Positions 7,905 through 14,964 of a stretch of 16,326 nucleotides of DNA are shown here, piece by piece; position 1 is the stretch's first letter; the number at the start of each line of letters is the position of its first letter. The DNA comes from an uncultured Collinsella sp. (GTDB taxonomy: Bacteria; Actinomycetota; Coriobacteriia; Coriobacteriales; Coriobacteriaceae). The notes under the pieces are model-generated. The model was not told the DNA's origin. It searched no databases and was given only the letters and a program-made list of their open reading frames with translations. The stretch lies in contig CAAENO010000039.1 in assembly GCA_900757385.1 (NCBI GenBank), forward strand, positions 1 through 16,326, read 5' to 3'. The position numbers were made by a program, and so were the translations under genes.

Positions 7905-8077
7905 AGATGGGAGGCGATCCGACTTAACCTTAACGACTCGGGCACGTCGTCCGATCTGCGACGCGAACATCCAGAGCCAAGAGGAATTACGGTTACTGGT
8001 ACAGCTGGGGACTTGCACCCCGATTCTCCCAAACGCGCAGGAAAACCGCGCATTCGTGCGTCTCCGCACCACCATCT
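7905..8077 (-). ncRNA. Cobalamin (B12) riboswitch
   Basis: The - strand leader of the large DUF4430 gene shows the cobalamin riboswitch core. GGGAGAATCGGGGTGCAAGT (from 8030) is followed by CCCCAGCTG and AGTAACCGTAA (to 7987), which corresponds to the family pattern GGGAA..GGTGnAA..CC..GCTG..CnGTAA. A B12-box-like AAGTCGGATCGCCTCCC lies at 7925-7909. The outer ends can close: AGATGG (8077-8072) pairs with CCATCT (7910-7905). Further down lies a GCGGC-GTAT-GCCGC hairpin that could be part of the regulatory platform. No U-tract terminator follows, so control of translation is more likely than premature termination. The ligand follows from the family; nothing else in the window confirms it. Confidence 0.82.
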
Positions 8078-8086
8078 AGGCCATCG

Positions 8087-8115
8087 ATTATTACCGTCAA
8101 TATGGTATCACGCAA
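8087..8115 (-). promoter_or_regulatory. Candidate promoter of the riboswitch-DUF4430 transcript
   Basis: On the - strand TTGCGT (8115-8110) and AATAAT (8092-8087) are separated by 17 nt, which would place the transcript start near 8080, just before the riboswitch closing stem. The -35 box overlaps the T-tract of the upstream kinase terminator. A TTGACG at 8100 is an alternative -35 box but has a poor -10 partner. Confidence 0.5.
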
Positions 8116-8141
8116 AAGGGCCTCGCACGCAGGCGAAGCCC
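8114..8141 (-). terminator. Rho-independent terminator after the UbiB/AarF gene
   Basis: On the - strand GGGCTTCGC (8141-8133) pairs with GCGAGGCCC (8126-8118), nine pairs with one G-T, around a 6-nt loop, followed by TTTT (8117-8114). It lies about 50 nt after the kinase gene stop. Confidence 0.8.
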
Positions 8142-8192
8142 AAGGTAAAAGCTATTGTTTGCGATAGGAAAATGCGGTGACGGTCGCAGCCT

Positions 8193-9956
8193 CTAGTGCT
8201 TGCCGCCGTGACTGTTGAGCCAGATATTGCGGCCCAGCATAAGCGCCAGCACCAGCGCGCTCACGTAGCCCATAAAGCCAATGACCGGGATACCAAACAC
8301 AACCGGCTCGATGCGTGCGTAGTACACCACCGACGAACCGATAAACAGGCCGGCGATCACAATTGCCATCGACATGCGGTCGATAATTCCGCCCAGCTGT
8401 CGCAGCGCCTTATCGCTGCTCATAATCTGCGTGTTCACCTTAAGCTGGCCGCGCGTGAGCATACGCGAAGCCAAGCCCAGATACTCGGCCGCCTCGAGCG
8501 AACCCTTGGCCGCGCGATAGCTGCTCGCGGCAAGATCGCGTCCCATATCACGCACGCGCGCATAGGTGCTTTTTTCGTTTTTGATATGCGTCTGGATAAT
8601 CTGGATCATGTTGACGTTGGGCATGTACTCGGTCAACAGGCCCTCGAGCGTCACCATGCCGCGGGCGAACATCGTCACCACACTCGGCAGCTCAACGTCG
8701 TTTTTGCGCGCCAGGTTTAACAGCGAGGTCAAAAACTCGCCGATATCCAGATCCTTCAGGTCAAGACCAGCAAAGTCAGCCACGATAAAGTCAAGATCGG
8801 ACAAAAAGGCCGAATGATCGAGCTCAGCCGAGTCGCCACGCGTCACGGCGAAGCGCATGAGCGAATCCTTGAGCTTGGGCACGTCACCCTCGGCCACGGC
8901 GAAAATCATGTCCTTGACGATACCGCGATCGTGACTCGACATGCGTCCGACCATGCCCAAGTCGATAAAGTAAACGATGCCGTCCTTGAGAATAATGTTT
9001 CCCGCATGCGGGTCGGCATGGAAAAAGCCGTCGTCGAGCACCTGCGTCGAGTAGTCCTCGACAATCGCGGCACCGATCTTTTCCAAGTCATAGCCCTCGG
9101 CCACCAAGCGTTCAGGATCGGCGATCGAAATGCCGTCGACGTAGTCCATAACCACCACGTGCTCGGTGCACAGGTCCAGATAGGATTTAGGGCACGTCAC
9201 GCCATGAACGCTCTTATGGAACTCGTAGAAGTCGTTGAGGTTTTTGGCCTCGGCCAAAAAGTTGGTCTCCTCGCGAAACGAGGTCCACAACTCCTCGACT
9301 ACACCATGCAGGTCAACGAATTGATCGGTGTTGACGAACTTGGAAACGATACGCACCACCGAGCGGATGATATCGATGTCCTGTGCCATAACCTGTTGCG
9401 CACCGGGGCGCTGTACCTTGACGGCCACGTCCTCGCCCGTCACCAGACGAGCGCGGTGCACCTGCGCGAGTGATGCGCTACCAAGCGGATTGGGGTCGAT
9501 CGCATCGAACATCTCCCCCAGGCGCAGGCCGTATTCTTCTTCCAGACAACTGAGTACGACCTCGTACGGCACCGGCTCCACGTCGGACCGCAGACGACGC
9601 AGCTCGTCGCAAAAGCGTTGCGGCAGAATCTCGGACCGGTTAGCCAGAATCTGCCCCATCTTGACGAACATGGGGCCGAGCTCTTCGAGCAGGCGGCGCA
9701 GGCGCACCGGCGTGAGGTTATCCCACACACGATACTTTTTGACCAGGCGAACGATCTGACCGATGCGTTCGCGGCGACCTGCCGGTGTGAGCTGGTATTC
9801 CTCGTCCGGCGCCATCGCGTCGGGCTCCTCGGGGACCATATCGACAGCGCGCGGCTTCTTGCGAGCGCCCGAGACGGCGGCGTCGACCTCATCGACAACC
9901 GCCGCCTCGTCACCCAAGGGATCTAGATTGTTGTAATCGGTGGTGGAATCTGCCAT
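8193..9956 (-). CDS. UbiB/AarF/ABC1-family atypical kinase-like protein
   Basis: A 587-aa protein of the UbiB (ADCK) family, atypical kinases or ATPases that support lipid and quinone metabolism. Family motifs: KxGQ (KMGQILANRSEILP, 99-112), the Ala-rich loop in place of the P-loop (GSASLAQVH, 159-167), the ATP-binding lysine in AVKVQRP (K180), EETNFLAEAKN (229-239), the catalytic loop HADPHAGN (313-320) and DLG (332-334, the DFG equivalent). Two hydrophobic helices near the C-terminus (about 530-575) suggest membrane attachment, as in other members. The acidic N-terminal 50 residues are extra and poorly conserved. It starts 8 nt after the phasin-like gene, so the two form an operon. No quinone or ubiquinone gene is in the window, so the substrate is open. 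All catalytic motifs are intact. Confidence 0.93.
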   Translation of the reverse strand: MADSTTDYNNLDPLGDEAAVVDEVDAAVSGARKKPRAVDMVPEEPDAMAPDEEYQLTPAGRRERIGQIVRLVKKYRVWDNLTPVRLRRLLEELGPMFVKMGQILANRSEILPQRFCDELRRLRSDVEPVPYEVVLSCLEEEYGLRLGEMFDAIDPNPLGSASLAQVHRARLVTGEDVAVKVQRPGAQQVMAQDIDIIRSVVRIVSKFVNTDQFVDLHGVVEELWTSFREETNFLAEAKNLNDFYEFHKSVHGVTCPKSYLDLCTEHVVVMDYVDGISIADPERLVAEGYDLEKIGAAIVEDYSTQVLDDGFFHADPHAGNIILKDGIVYFIDLGMVGRMSSHDRGIVKDMIFAVAEGDVPKLKDSLMRFAVTRGDSAELDHSAFLSDLDFIVADFAGLDLKDLDIGEFLTSLLNLARKNDVELPSVVTMFARGMVTLEGLLTEYMPNVNMIQIIQTHIKNEKSTYARVRDMGRDLAASSYRAAKGSLEAAEYLGLASRMLTRGQLKVNTQIMSSDKALRQLGGIIDRMSMAIVIAGLFIGSSVVYYARIEPVVFGIPVIGFMGYVSALVLALMLGRNIWLNSHGGKH

Positions 9957-9964
9957 CTGCGCTG

Positions 9965-10381
9965 CTACTCGGCCTCTTCGGTATCCTTCGCATCGTCGGG
10001 CTCAACGGACTCGACGGGCACCGAGGTCACGTTGTCCTCGACCGAATCGACGATGTCGCGCACATGGGCCAGGAAGGCCGTGCGCTCGGGGGCGGTCATG
10101 ACGCGGACGCGGGCAAGGATGAGCTCGTCAAGCACGCGCTGGGCCGCGGTCTCGCCCTGCATGCCCAAGCGCTCGGTCAGATCGGAGATGGTACCGCCGG
10201 CCTGTTCGAACATGTCGGACACACTGCGGGCGATACCGGGGGCGCCTGCGTCCTTGCGCACCTGCTCGCCCTTGGTGTTAAGGTCGTCGAGAACCTTCTT
10301 GCTGCCCTCGACGGCAACGGCGGCGGCGCCGAAGCCCACGTTGATGGCGCCGTTAACAAGCTGATCGAGTTTCATAACCAT
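9965..10381 (-). CDS. Phasin-like / PhaF-type small helical protein
   Basis: A 138-aa protein predicted to be mostly amphipathic helix. A mildly hydrophobic Gly/Ala-rich start (residues 8-25) is followed by helix-forming charged stretches and an acidic tail (ESVEPDDAKDTEEAE). This matches small phasin-like proteins often found next to UbiB-family genes; similarity is judged by pattern only, and no catalytic motif is present. I chose the ATG at 10381, with GGAG six bases upstream; an upstream in-frame TTG at 10393 is less likely and an ATG at 10375 is a close alternative. It lies 8 nt before the kinase gene, so the products probably act together, perhaps at the membrane. There is no PHA synthase here, so a storage-granule role should not be assumed. 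Confidence 0.72.
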   Translation of the reverse strand: MVMKLDQLVNGAINVGFGAAAVAVEGSKKVLDDLNTKGEQVRKDAGAPGIARSVSDMFEQAGGTISDLTERLGMQGETAAQRVLDELILARVRVMTAPERTAFLAHVRDIVDSVEDNVTSVPVESVEPDDAKDTEEAE

Positions 10382-10416
10382 GGTTGTCTCCAATCACAAA
10401 CAACTGCATTGGCGTT

Positions 10417-10446
10417 CTTGTACCCAAGATTGAGTGAAAGCGACAA
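10417..10446 (-). promoter_or_regulatory. Weak candidate promoter of the phasin-kinase operon
   Basis: TTGTCG (10446-10441) and TACAAG (10422-10417) on the - strand are 18 nt apart, about 36 nt before the ATG at 10381. The match to consensus is only moderate. Confidence 0.3.
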
Positions 10447-10480
10447 AGCGTTTAAGCGCTATTCGATCGACGGGAAATCC

Positions 10481-12004
10481 CTATCTCACGTTGTCGTTCA
10501 TCGCGAAAGAGTTCTTCATGGCGCAGCTCGTGGTGTAGAGCACCTTGCCCAACAGGGCATCGGTCTCCACGCGCACGAGCTCGGCAAACTCCTCGTTGGC
10601 GCGTGCAAGCTCGGCAGGCACCTCGGCCTCGGGCAGAACGGCTACGGCAGCGTCGACGTCATGAATCTGCTTGTGGCCCATGCCGCCGACCTTCTCCTGA
10701 TAATCCTCGACTGCGCGGCCGCACTCATGGAAGCGGACGTCGGCCAGCGCGCCGATCAGGCGGTTGGCCCAGTAGAAGTTTTCGGACGTCACGCGAGCCT
10801 GCGTGTCGGCATAGTACTCGGGCATGGTCTCGACGTTGGCGTACAGCGGAACCAGCGCGTTAAACGAGTTGGAACCAAAGGCCATCCACTGCACGGCGCG
10901 ATAGGCCGGCTGCGCATAGGGACGCAGCTGCAACACGGCGAGCTGGCTGTTGCGGTTGATGCCGATGGGGCGATAGGCGCCGCGCGTGGCGGGCGTGCCC
11001 TTGCTGCCGTAGCAGTCGTACTCCGTGCCCTGGTAGTGACTCGAAAGCACGTACTTGATGTCCTCGATGGTCACCTTGCGCTCGGGCACGCGGCTCCAGG
11101 GGATATCGTCGCTCTCGGGCGTATAGTCGGCGTCGGGGCCATCCCACACGTCGCTGGGGTTGAGGCAGCGCTGCATGTACCAGGCGCGCGGCGTGTTGTA
11201 GACATGGTCGCTGTCGCTGTGCGAGCCAAAGGCCTCGCGCGGGTTAAAGACCGTCGCCGGACCGTCGCCCTCAACGCCCAGCGTCAGGTCCAGATGCCAC
11301 TCGGCCATCCAGGCGCGCAGGTCGGCGGAGCACATGTGGTCGGCCTGGGCGCCCTCGGCGTCATCCAGGTCAAAGCTGTCGATACCCAGCTGGTTGGGCA
11401 TGGTCACATAGGCGTCATCGGGCACGCGCTTGGCGATCCAGTGGTGACCGCCGATGGTCTCGAGCCACCAGATCTCGTCCACGTCGCTAAAGGCGATGCC
11501 GTTGTTCTCGTAGGTGCCATAGCGCTCGAGCAGGTCACCCAGAATGCGTACGCCGTCGCGGGCGGATTTGGCATATGGCAGCACCAGGGTCACCATGTCC
11601 TCCTCGCCCAGACCGCCGGGCTGCGCCGGAACATAGCCGTCCTCGCCCTCGTTGCCCTTGGCGGGCACGTAGTCGACGAGCGGGTCGGCGCCGCGAACGC
11701 GCTCGTTGGTGGTGAGCGTCTCGGTTGCGGACATGCCCACATTGAGCTCGTTGAAACCGGCCTCGGCCCAGATGCCGTGGCCCGGGACAACATCGGGGAC
11801 GCTCGTGTAGCGCATGGGGTTATCGGGCAGTTCAACGGTCAGGTGACTCAGGACGCTCGTGTAGACGCGCGGCTGCTCGTCGGGATGCACCACGCGCATA
11901 CGCTTGGGCTCAAACACCCCGTTGGACGAGTCCTCGTTGCGGGCAACCAACGTCGACCCGTCGTAGCTCGCGTTCTTACCAACCAAAATCGTTGTGCACG
12001 GCAT
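10481..12004 (-). CDS. C69-family dipeptidase (PepD-like, Ntn hydrolase)
   Basis: A 507-aa peptidase of family C69 (U34), which cleaves dipeptides. The nucleophile is the cysteine exposed at the N-terminus after removal of a very short leader. It begins MPCTTILVGKNAS, so Cys3 is the predicted nucleophile. Other family blocks: STLVARNEDS (about 18-27), GFNELNVGMSATET, the IWWLETIGGHHW block and PNQLGID. The start is ATG 12004, six bases after an AGGAGG; the ATG at 12010 touches the Shine-Dalgarno and would add only two residues. There is no signal peptide, so it is probably cytoplasmic, and it likely helps use peptides as carbon and nitrogen sources. It is a stand-alone gene: about 100 nt separate it from the phasin gene, and a mobile-like element lies upstream. 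Confidence 0.92.
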   Translation of the reverse strand: MPCTTILVGKNASYDGSTLVARNEDSSNGVFEPKRMRVVHPDEQPRVYTSVLSHLTVELPDNPMRYTSVPDVVPGHGIWAEAGFNELNVGMSATETLTTNERVRGADPLVDYVPAKGNEGEDGYVPAQPGGLGEEDMVTLVLPYAKSARDGVRILGDLLERYGTYENNGIAFSDVDEIWWLETIGGHHWIAKRVPDDAYVTMPNQLGIDSFDLDDAEGAQADHMCSADLRAWMAEWHLDLTLGVEGDGPATVFNPREAFGSHSDSDHVYNTPRAWYMQRCLNPSDVWDGPDADYTPESDDIPWSRVPERKVTIEDIKYVLSSHYQGTEYDCYGSKGTPATRGAYRPIGINRNSQLAVLQLRPYAQPAYRAVQWMAFGSNSFNALVPLYANVETMPEYYADTQARVTSENFYWANRLIGALADVRFHECGRAVEDYQEKVGGMGHKQIHDVDAAVAVLPEAEVPAELARANEEFAELVRVETDALLGKVLYTTSCAMKNSFAMNDNVR

Positions 12005-12033
12005 GCGCATCCTCCTTGAGCGAAGAAATCAAA

Positions 12034-12049
12034 CGATAACAGTGTATCG
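12034..12049. promoter_or_regulatory. Short dyad upstream of the C69 gene
   Basis: CGATA and TATCG arms are separated by 6 nt, about 30 nt before the start of the C69 gene. On the - strand a TACACT box lies inside it and could be a -10 element with TTCGCC 18 nt before. It could be an operator over a promoter; the arms are short, so chance is possible. Confidence 0.25.
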
Positions 12050-12087
12050 CTTCGGCGCAGAAAGGGCGAAACCACGGCGCTGGCAAC

Positions 12088-12122
12088 CCCTGTGGTCAAA
12101 AAATGCCAAATATGAGTACTGT
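12088..12122 (+). repeat. Left terminal inverted repeat
   Basis: A 35-bp arm, paired with 12291-12325 with one mismatch (T in place of A at the ninth base). It lies 83 nt upstream of the C69 start codon. Confidence 0.85.
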
Positions 12123-12210
12123 CACCAATTTAGCAACAGCAATTTTGCTACGTATGGGTGTCGAAAGTCTACATTTGTTCAAAAATTAGATGATGTAATT
12201 CCTCATAGGT

Positions 12211-12256
12211 CCAATAAAATAGGCTCTCTATCGATAATAAATATCGTTAGAGAGCC
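12211..12256 (-). terminator. Inner palindrome of the element; possible folD terminator
   Basis: GGCTCTCTA (12222-12230) pairs with TAGAGAGCC (12248-12256); after one T-T mismatch, CGATA pairs with TATCG, giving 14 pairs around a 5-nt loop. On the - strand the hairpin is followed by TATTTTATT (12220-12212), so it could end folD transcripts. The T-tract is interrupted, so the terminator reading is tentative. Confidence 0.45.
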
Positions 12257-12290
12257 AAATTAGCCTAAAATATATGTGAGTATCTTGGCA

Positions 12291-12325
12291 ACAGTACTCA
12301 TATTTGGCATTTTTTGTCCACAGGG
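12291..12325 (-). repeat. Right terminal inverted repeat
   Basis: A 35-bp arm, the complement of 12088-12122 apart from one base. It ends 33 nt from the folD stop codon. Confidence 0.85.
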
Positions 12326-12358
12326 TATAGAACTAGCCCCTCAAACAGCCCAAAACGC

Positions 12359-13213
12359 CTATTTCGATGCGCGCTCGGCCGCCTCGATCACGTGTTTGGC
12401 GAGGATCGCCGTCGTCACAGCGCCCACGCCGCCCGGCACGGGCGTGATGGCGTTAACAACCGGCTCCGCAGCATCAAAATCGACGTCCCCGACCAGCTTG
12501 CCAGCGGCCTCGTCCCAATTAATGCCAACATCGATGATCGTCTGGTCCTCGCGAATGGAATCCACGCCAATCGTGTGCGCGCGTCCAACGGCGGCAACCA
12601 CAATGTCGGCAGCACGGCACTCGGCAGCAAGGTCGCGCGTATGCGTATGGCACGTCGTCACGGTCGCATTGCGCGCCGTAAGCATGGCGGCAACAGGACG
12701 CCCGATCACCAGCGAGCGCCCGACCACAGCAACCTCAGCTCCATCCAGCTCAACGCCGTAATGATCCAGCAAAGCAAGCACGGCTTCGGCTGTGCAGGGA
12801 GCAAAACCCTCGCCGCGCCCCGAAAGCGTGGTGAGCAGCGAAGCCGGCGTCATGGAGTCAACGTCCTTGGCGGGATCGAGTGCCGCGGCAACCGCATCCT
12901 CATCAAGCCCAGCAGGCAGCGGGCGGAACATCAGACAGCCATGAACAGACGAATCGGTATTGATGTCCTCGATGGCCGCCAACAGCTCGTCCTGCGAAAC
13001 ATCGGCGGGAAGCAAAACGCGGCGAGCTTCAATGCCAACCTTCTCGCAGCGCCTGAGCGCACCGCGCTCGTAGGATAGGTCGTCCTCGCGTTCACCCACA
13101 CGCACGATAGCCAACGTCGGAACAACGCCCCGCTCGCGCAGGGCTGCGCAACGAGCAGCAAGTTCCTCAGTCAACGCGCGGGCGACGGGAGCACCCTTCA
13201 GTAGCTCAGCCAT
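12359..13213 (-). CDS. folD: Methylenetetrahydrofolate dehydrogenase (FolD), cyclohydrolase site altered
   Basis: A 284-aa enzyme oxidising 5,10-methylene-THF to 5,10-methenyl-THF in cytoplasmic one-carbon metabolism. FolD folds are visible: an N-terminal catalytic domain, a Rossmann domain with VVGRSLVIGRPVAAML, and the C-terminal signature ITPVPGGVGAVT. Aligned with E. coli FolD by eye, Tyr50 is kept (Y48), but Lys54 is Ala52, Lys56 is Arg54 and Gln98 is Phe96; Asp121 is kept (D119) and the next Gly is Ser120. Lys and Gln belong to the cyclohydrolase site (human Lys56 and Gln100), so this protein probably keeps only dehydrogenase activity. The FchA gene 2 nt upstream would supply the missing step. 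The start is ATG 13213 with GAGGGG six bases before; a longer GTG start inside fchA is unlikely. Confidence 0.92.
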   Translation of the reverse strand: MAELLKGAPVARALTEELAARCAALRERGVVPTLAIVRVGEREDDLSYERGALRRCEKVGIEARRVLLPADVSQDELLAAIEDINTDSSVHGCLMFRPLPAGLDEDAVAAALDPAKDVDSMTPASLLTTLSGRGEGFAPCTAEAVLALLDHYGVELDGAEVAVVGRSLVIGRPVAAMLTARNATVTTCHTHTRDLAAECRAADIVVAAVGRAHTIGVDSIREDQTIIDVGINWDEAAGKLVGDVDFDAAEPVVNAITPVPGGVGAVTTAILAKHVIEAAERASK

Positions 13214-13215
13214 GG

Positions 13216-13848
13216 CTATCCCCTCTTCCTTGCAGCGTCGGCGGCGCGGCGCGCCAGCGCATCGGCGCGCGGCAACCACATATCGAGCAACTCATCACAC
13301 GCCGCCTCGAGCTCCTCAGCACGAGCGCGATCCTTCATAGACGTGGTGTTCGCAAAGAGCGTCAAGCTCGCGCCCTGCATAGCAGAACGGCAGAACACGG
13401 CGCCGCACGCCACATCGGACAGCAGCTGACGCGAACCCTTGTCGGCCATGTCCTCGAGCAGCGCCAGTGCACGCCCGCAGGCATCCATAATGCGATACGG
13501 CGGCATAGCGGCCACATGCAGCGCATCCTGAATCGCGGTCGCTCGAGCCGGATCGTCACGCGGAATACCGTACGCCGCGGACACCTGCCCATAGGCACGA
13601 ACGTCCTCGGCAACCAACTCGACAAGCTCCTGGGCCAGCTCATCAGCCTGGGCAAACGCGCGCGTCAGGTCATCCGCGCGATCGGCAAGCGTGGGGTTGG
13701 TCGCGCCGTAGCGCGCGACCATCCCGCACAGCGAGGCGCCCAGCGCACCCACAAAGGCGCTCGCGCTGCCGCCGCCGGGCACCGGCTCGCGCGCGGCAAG
13801 CGCCTCGGCAAACCCGCGGCAGGTCTTGTCCATCATCTCTTGGCTCAT
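13216..13848 (-). CDS. fchA: Methenyltetrahydrofolate cyclohydrolase / formiminoTHF cyclodeaminase family protein
   Basis: A 210-aa protein of the FTCD_C/FchA family, which hydrolyses 5,10-methenyl-THF to 10-formyl-THF or deaminates formimino-THF. The glycine-rich signature PVPGGGSASAFVGALGASLC is near residues 23-42. The rest is helical with the family's IxxAxxxA(A)xxP pattern (AIQDALHVAAMPPYRI) and a DVACGA block around residues 150-155. Length is normal for the family (about 205-215 aa). The start is taken as ATG 13848, nine bases after AAGG; the ATG at 13854 leaves only three bases and is the alternative. folD starts 2 nt after its stop, with its ribosome binding site inside fchA, so the two are co-transcribed and likely coupled. 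With folD's altered cyclohydrolase site, the cyclohydrolase role fits best; no formiminotransferase gene is near. Confidence 0.9.
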   Translation of the reverse strand: MSQEMMDKTCRGFAEALAAREPVPGGGSASAFVGALGASLCGMVARYGATNPTLADRADDLTRAFAQADELAQELVELVAEDVRAYGQVSAAYGIPRDDPARATAIQDALHVAAMPPYRIMDACGRALALLEDMADKGSRQLLSDVACGAVFCRSAMQGASLTLFANTTSMKDRARAEELEAACDELLDMWLPRADALARRAADAARKRG

Positions 13849-13874
13849 ACACATGCACCTTCAAGTCATATACA

Positions 13875-13900
13875 TCGGTCGAGCGGCAACCGCCGACCGA
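13875..13900. promoter_or_regulatory. GC-rich hairpin just upstream of fchA
   Basis: TCGGTCG (13875-13881) pairs with CGACCGA (13894-13900); after a bulged A, GCGG pairs with CCGC around a CAA loop. It sits about 27 nt before the fchA start, in the leader or promoter. There is no T-tract. Its function is unknown; a leader RNA element or repressor site is possible. Confidence 0.4.
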
Positions 13901-14009
13901 CCGCATCGATCACATAATGGTGCTAAGTCTAGCCCATAAGCACATGGGCGTCAGCGCACCTGGCCATCGCGGATTTCTATGGCACACGATAGGCGGCAGC
14001 GACACAAAC

Positions 14010-14027
14010 ATGGGACACATGGCCCAC
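14010..14027. promoter_or_regulatory. Dyad motif, copy 1 (ATGGGACACATGGCCCAC)
   Basis: This 18-bp sequence recurs exactly at 14965-14982, upstream of the paralogous lipoprotein gene. It has partial twofold symmetry, TGGGnCAnnTGnCCCA (six of eight pairs), as expected of a dimeric regulator's site. It lies 199 nt before the first lipoprotein ATG. Confidence 0.55.
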
Positions 14028-14225
14028 GTTTCGAGACTCCCGGGCAGCGGCAACTGGGGCATACATATAGGTAAGGAGCCCTATGTTGGGGCAACGCTCG
14101 CCACGACACCGGACGACGAATGGAGGAATAACCGCACAGCAAACAAAGGCATCATGTGCATGCGTAACCGCCGCCCCAGCGATCCGCGGCACACGATGTC
14201 CCTGGCAGACAAGGAGGACGCCACC

Positions 14226-14825
14226 ATGAAGAAAAAGACCCTATCGATCCTTTCCCTTTGCATCGCCCTCTTTGCCGTGTTTGCCCTTGTCGGCTGCGGC
14301 GGGAGCGCATCGGGCGGCGGCAGCGCCTCCAAGAGCGAGAGCAAGGAAAAGGTCCCCGTCGCCAAGAAGACCGACTTTATCTGGTTTAAGGTCGAGATGC
14401 CCGAGGGCGTCGGCGTAAGCGACTCCGCCGGCAAGAATGCCGACAGGGTTCAGCTCACCTTCCCCGAAGACAAGAACGCCTCGGCCGATCGCTTTATCCC
14501 CGTTTGGAAAAAAGCGCTGACGGCCGAGGAATCCCACGCCGACCAGGCGGAAAAGAAGGGGGATACGTTCCAGTGGAAGGATGGCGGGTCCGTCGAGTAT
14601 AACGGCAGGACGTGGCTCGTCGGAACGTACGAGGACAACAGTGGCATCTCAACACTCCTCTTTACCGACGTTGAACCGGGAAGCGTCTACGTCCTTATCT
14701 CAAACTTCGAACTGCACAAGAAAGAAGCCGAGGCACTCCTCAACTCCATCGAGTTCCCCGATGACATGGCAGAGGCAGTTTCCGAGGCGCGGGAAGTCGA
14801 GATTTCGAGCATCGAGATCAAGTAA
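14226..14825 (+). CDS. Lipoprotein of unknown function (paralogue 1)
   Basis: A 199-aa lipoprotein. The signal peptide MKKKTLSILSLCIALFAVFA ends in a lipobox LVGC with Cys24, so the mature protein is lipid-linked on the outer face of the membrane. A short Gly/Ser/Lys linker (25-45) follows, then one globular domain of about 150 residues. Shared with the next gene: KTDFIWFKVE-PEGV near the start, DRFIPV, VEYNGRTW in the middle, FTDVEPGSVYV, and an acidic end (VEISSIEIK). The strand-rich pattern with a final helix recalls PsbP/Mog1-like folds, but that is only an impression. ATG 14226 follows AAGGAGG by eight bases. It has its own terminator and shares an upstream dyad motif with its paralogue. 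I do not recognise a named family. Confidence 0.85.
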   Translation: MKKKTLSILSLCIALFAVFALVGCGGSASGGGSASKSESKEKVPVAKKTDFIWFKVEMPEGVGVSDSAGKNADRVQLTFPEDKNASADRFIPVWKKALTAEESHADQAEKKGDTFQWKDGGSVEYNGRTWLVGTYEDNSGISTLLFTDVEPGSVYVLISNFELHKKEAEALLNSIEFPDDMAEAVSEAREVEISSIEIK

Positions 14826-14884
14826 CGGAACCCCGCACACGCCCACACGCACATGCCCCATTAAAACAACGGGCACCCAACCCC

Positions 14885-14918
14885 GGGGAGGGTCGATGGC
14901 ATCGGCCCTCCCCTCTTT
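14885..14918 (+). terminator. Terminator after lipoprotein 1
   Basis: GGGGAGGGTCGATG (14885-14898) pairs with CATCGGCCCTCCCC (14900-14913), allowing one G-T and a small loop at the centre, followed by TCTTT. It is a strong stem with a short T-tract. Confidence 0.75.
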
Positions 14919-14964
14919 ACACCAGCGCATATTGCCACTTGTCGGCGCAAATCCGACCCCCAGA

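Larger units (their letters stand above)
12088..12325. mobile_element. MITE-like non-coding element with 35-bp terminal inverted repeats
   Basis: The ends are inverted copies: 12088-12122 (begins CCCTGTGGTCAAAAAATGCC) and 12291-12325 (its complement begins CCCTGTGGACAAAAAATGCC) match at 34 of 35 positions, and similarity fades over about 10 more bases inward. The 238-bp element is much more AT-rich than its surroundings and holds no credible gene. It contains an inner palindrome at 12222-12256. It fills the gap between the C69 start and the folD stop. No clear target-site duplication is seen beside the repeats. The absence of a transposase and the small size fit a non-autonomous element; a large structured RNA or intergenic repeat family is the alternative. 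Confidence 0.7.
13849..14225. other. Divergent intergenic region between fchA and the first lipoprotein gene
   Basis: About 380 nt with no credible gene. It holds a hairpin close to the fchA start (13875-13900), the first copy of the 18-bp dyad motif (14010-14027), a TATA-rich patch (ATACATATAGG, 14061-14071) that could be a -10 region for the lipoprotein, and the lipoprotein ribosome binding site AAGGAGG (14211-14217). An open frame runs through from 13917 into the lipoprotein but looks non-coding. Confidence 0.6.

Noticed and set aside
7762..7905. A longer start (TTG 7905) for the large surface protein
   Set aside because: It begins at the closing stem of the riboswitch and would place Ala-rich filler before a normal signal peptide.
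13917..14225. An in-frame upstream extension of the first lipoprotein gene
   Set aside because: The signal peptide starting at 14226 with AAGGAGG before it is decisive; the upstream codons show no conserved content.
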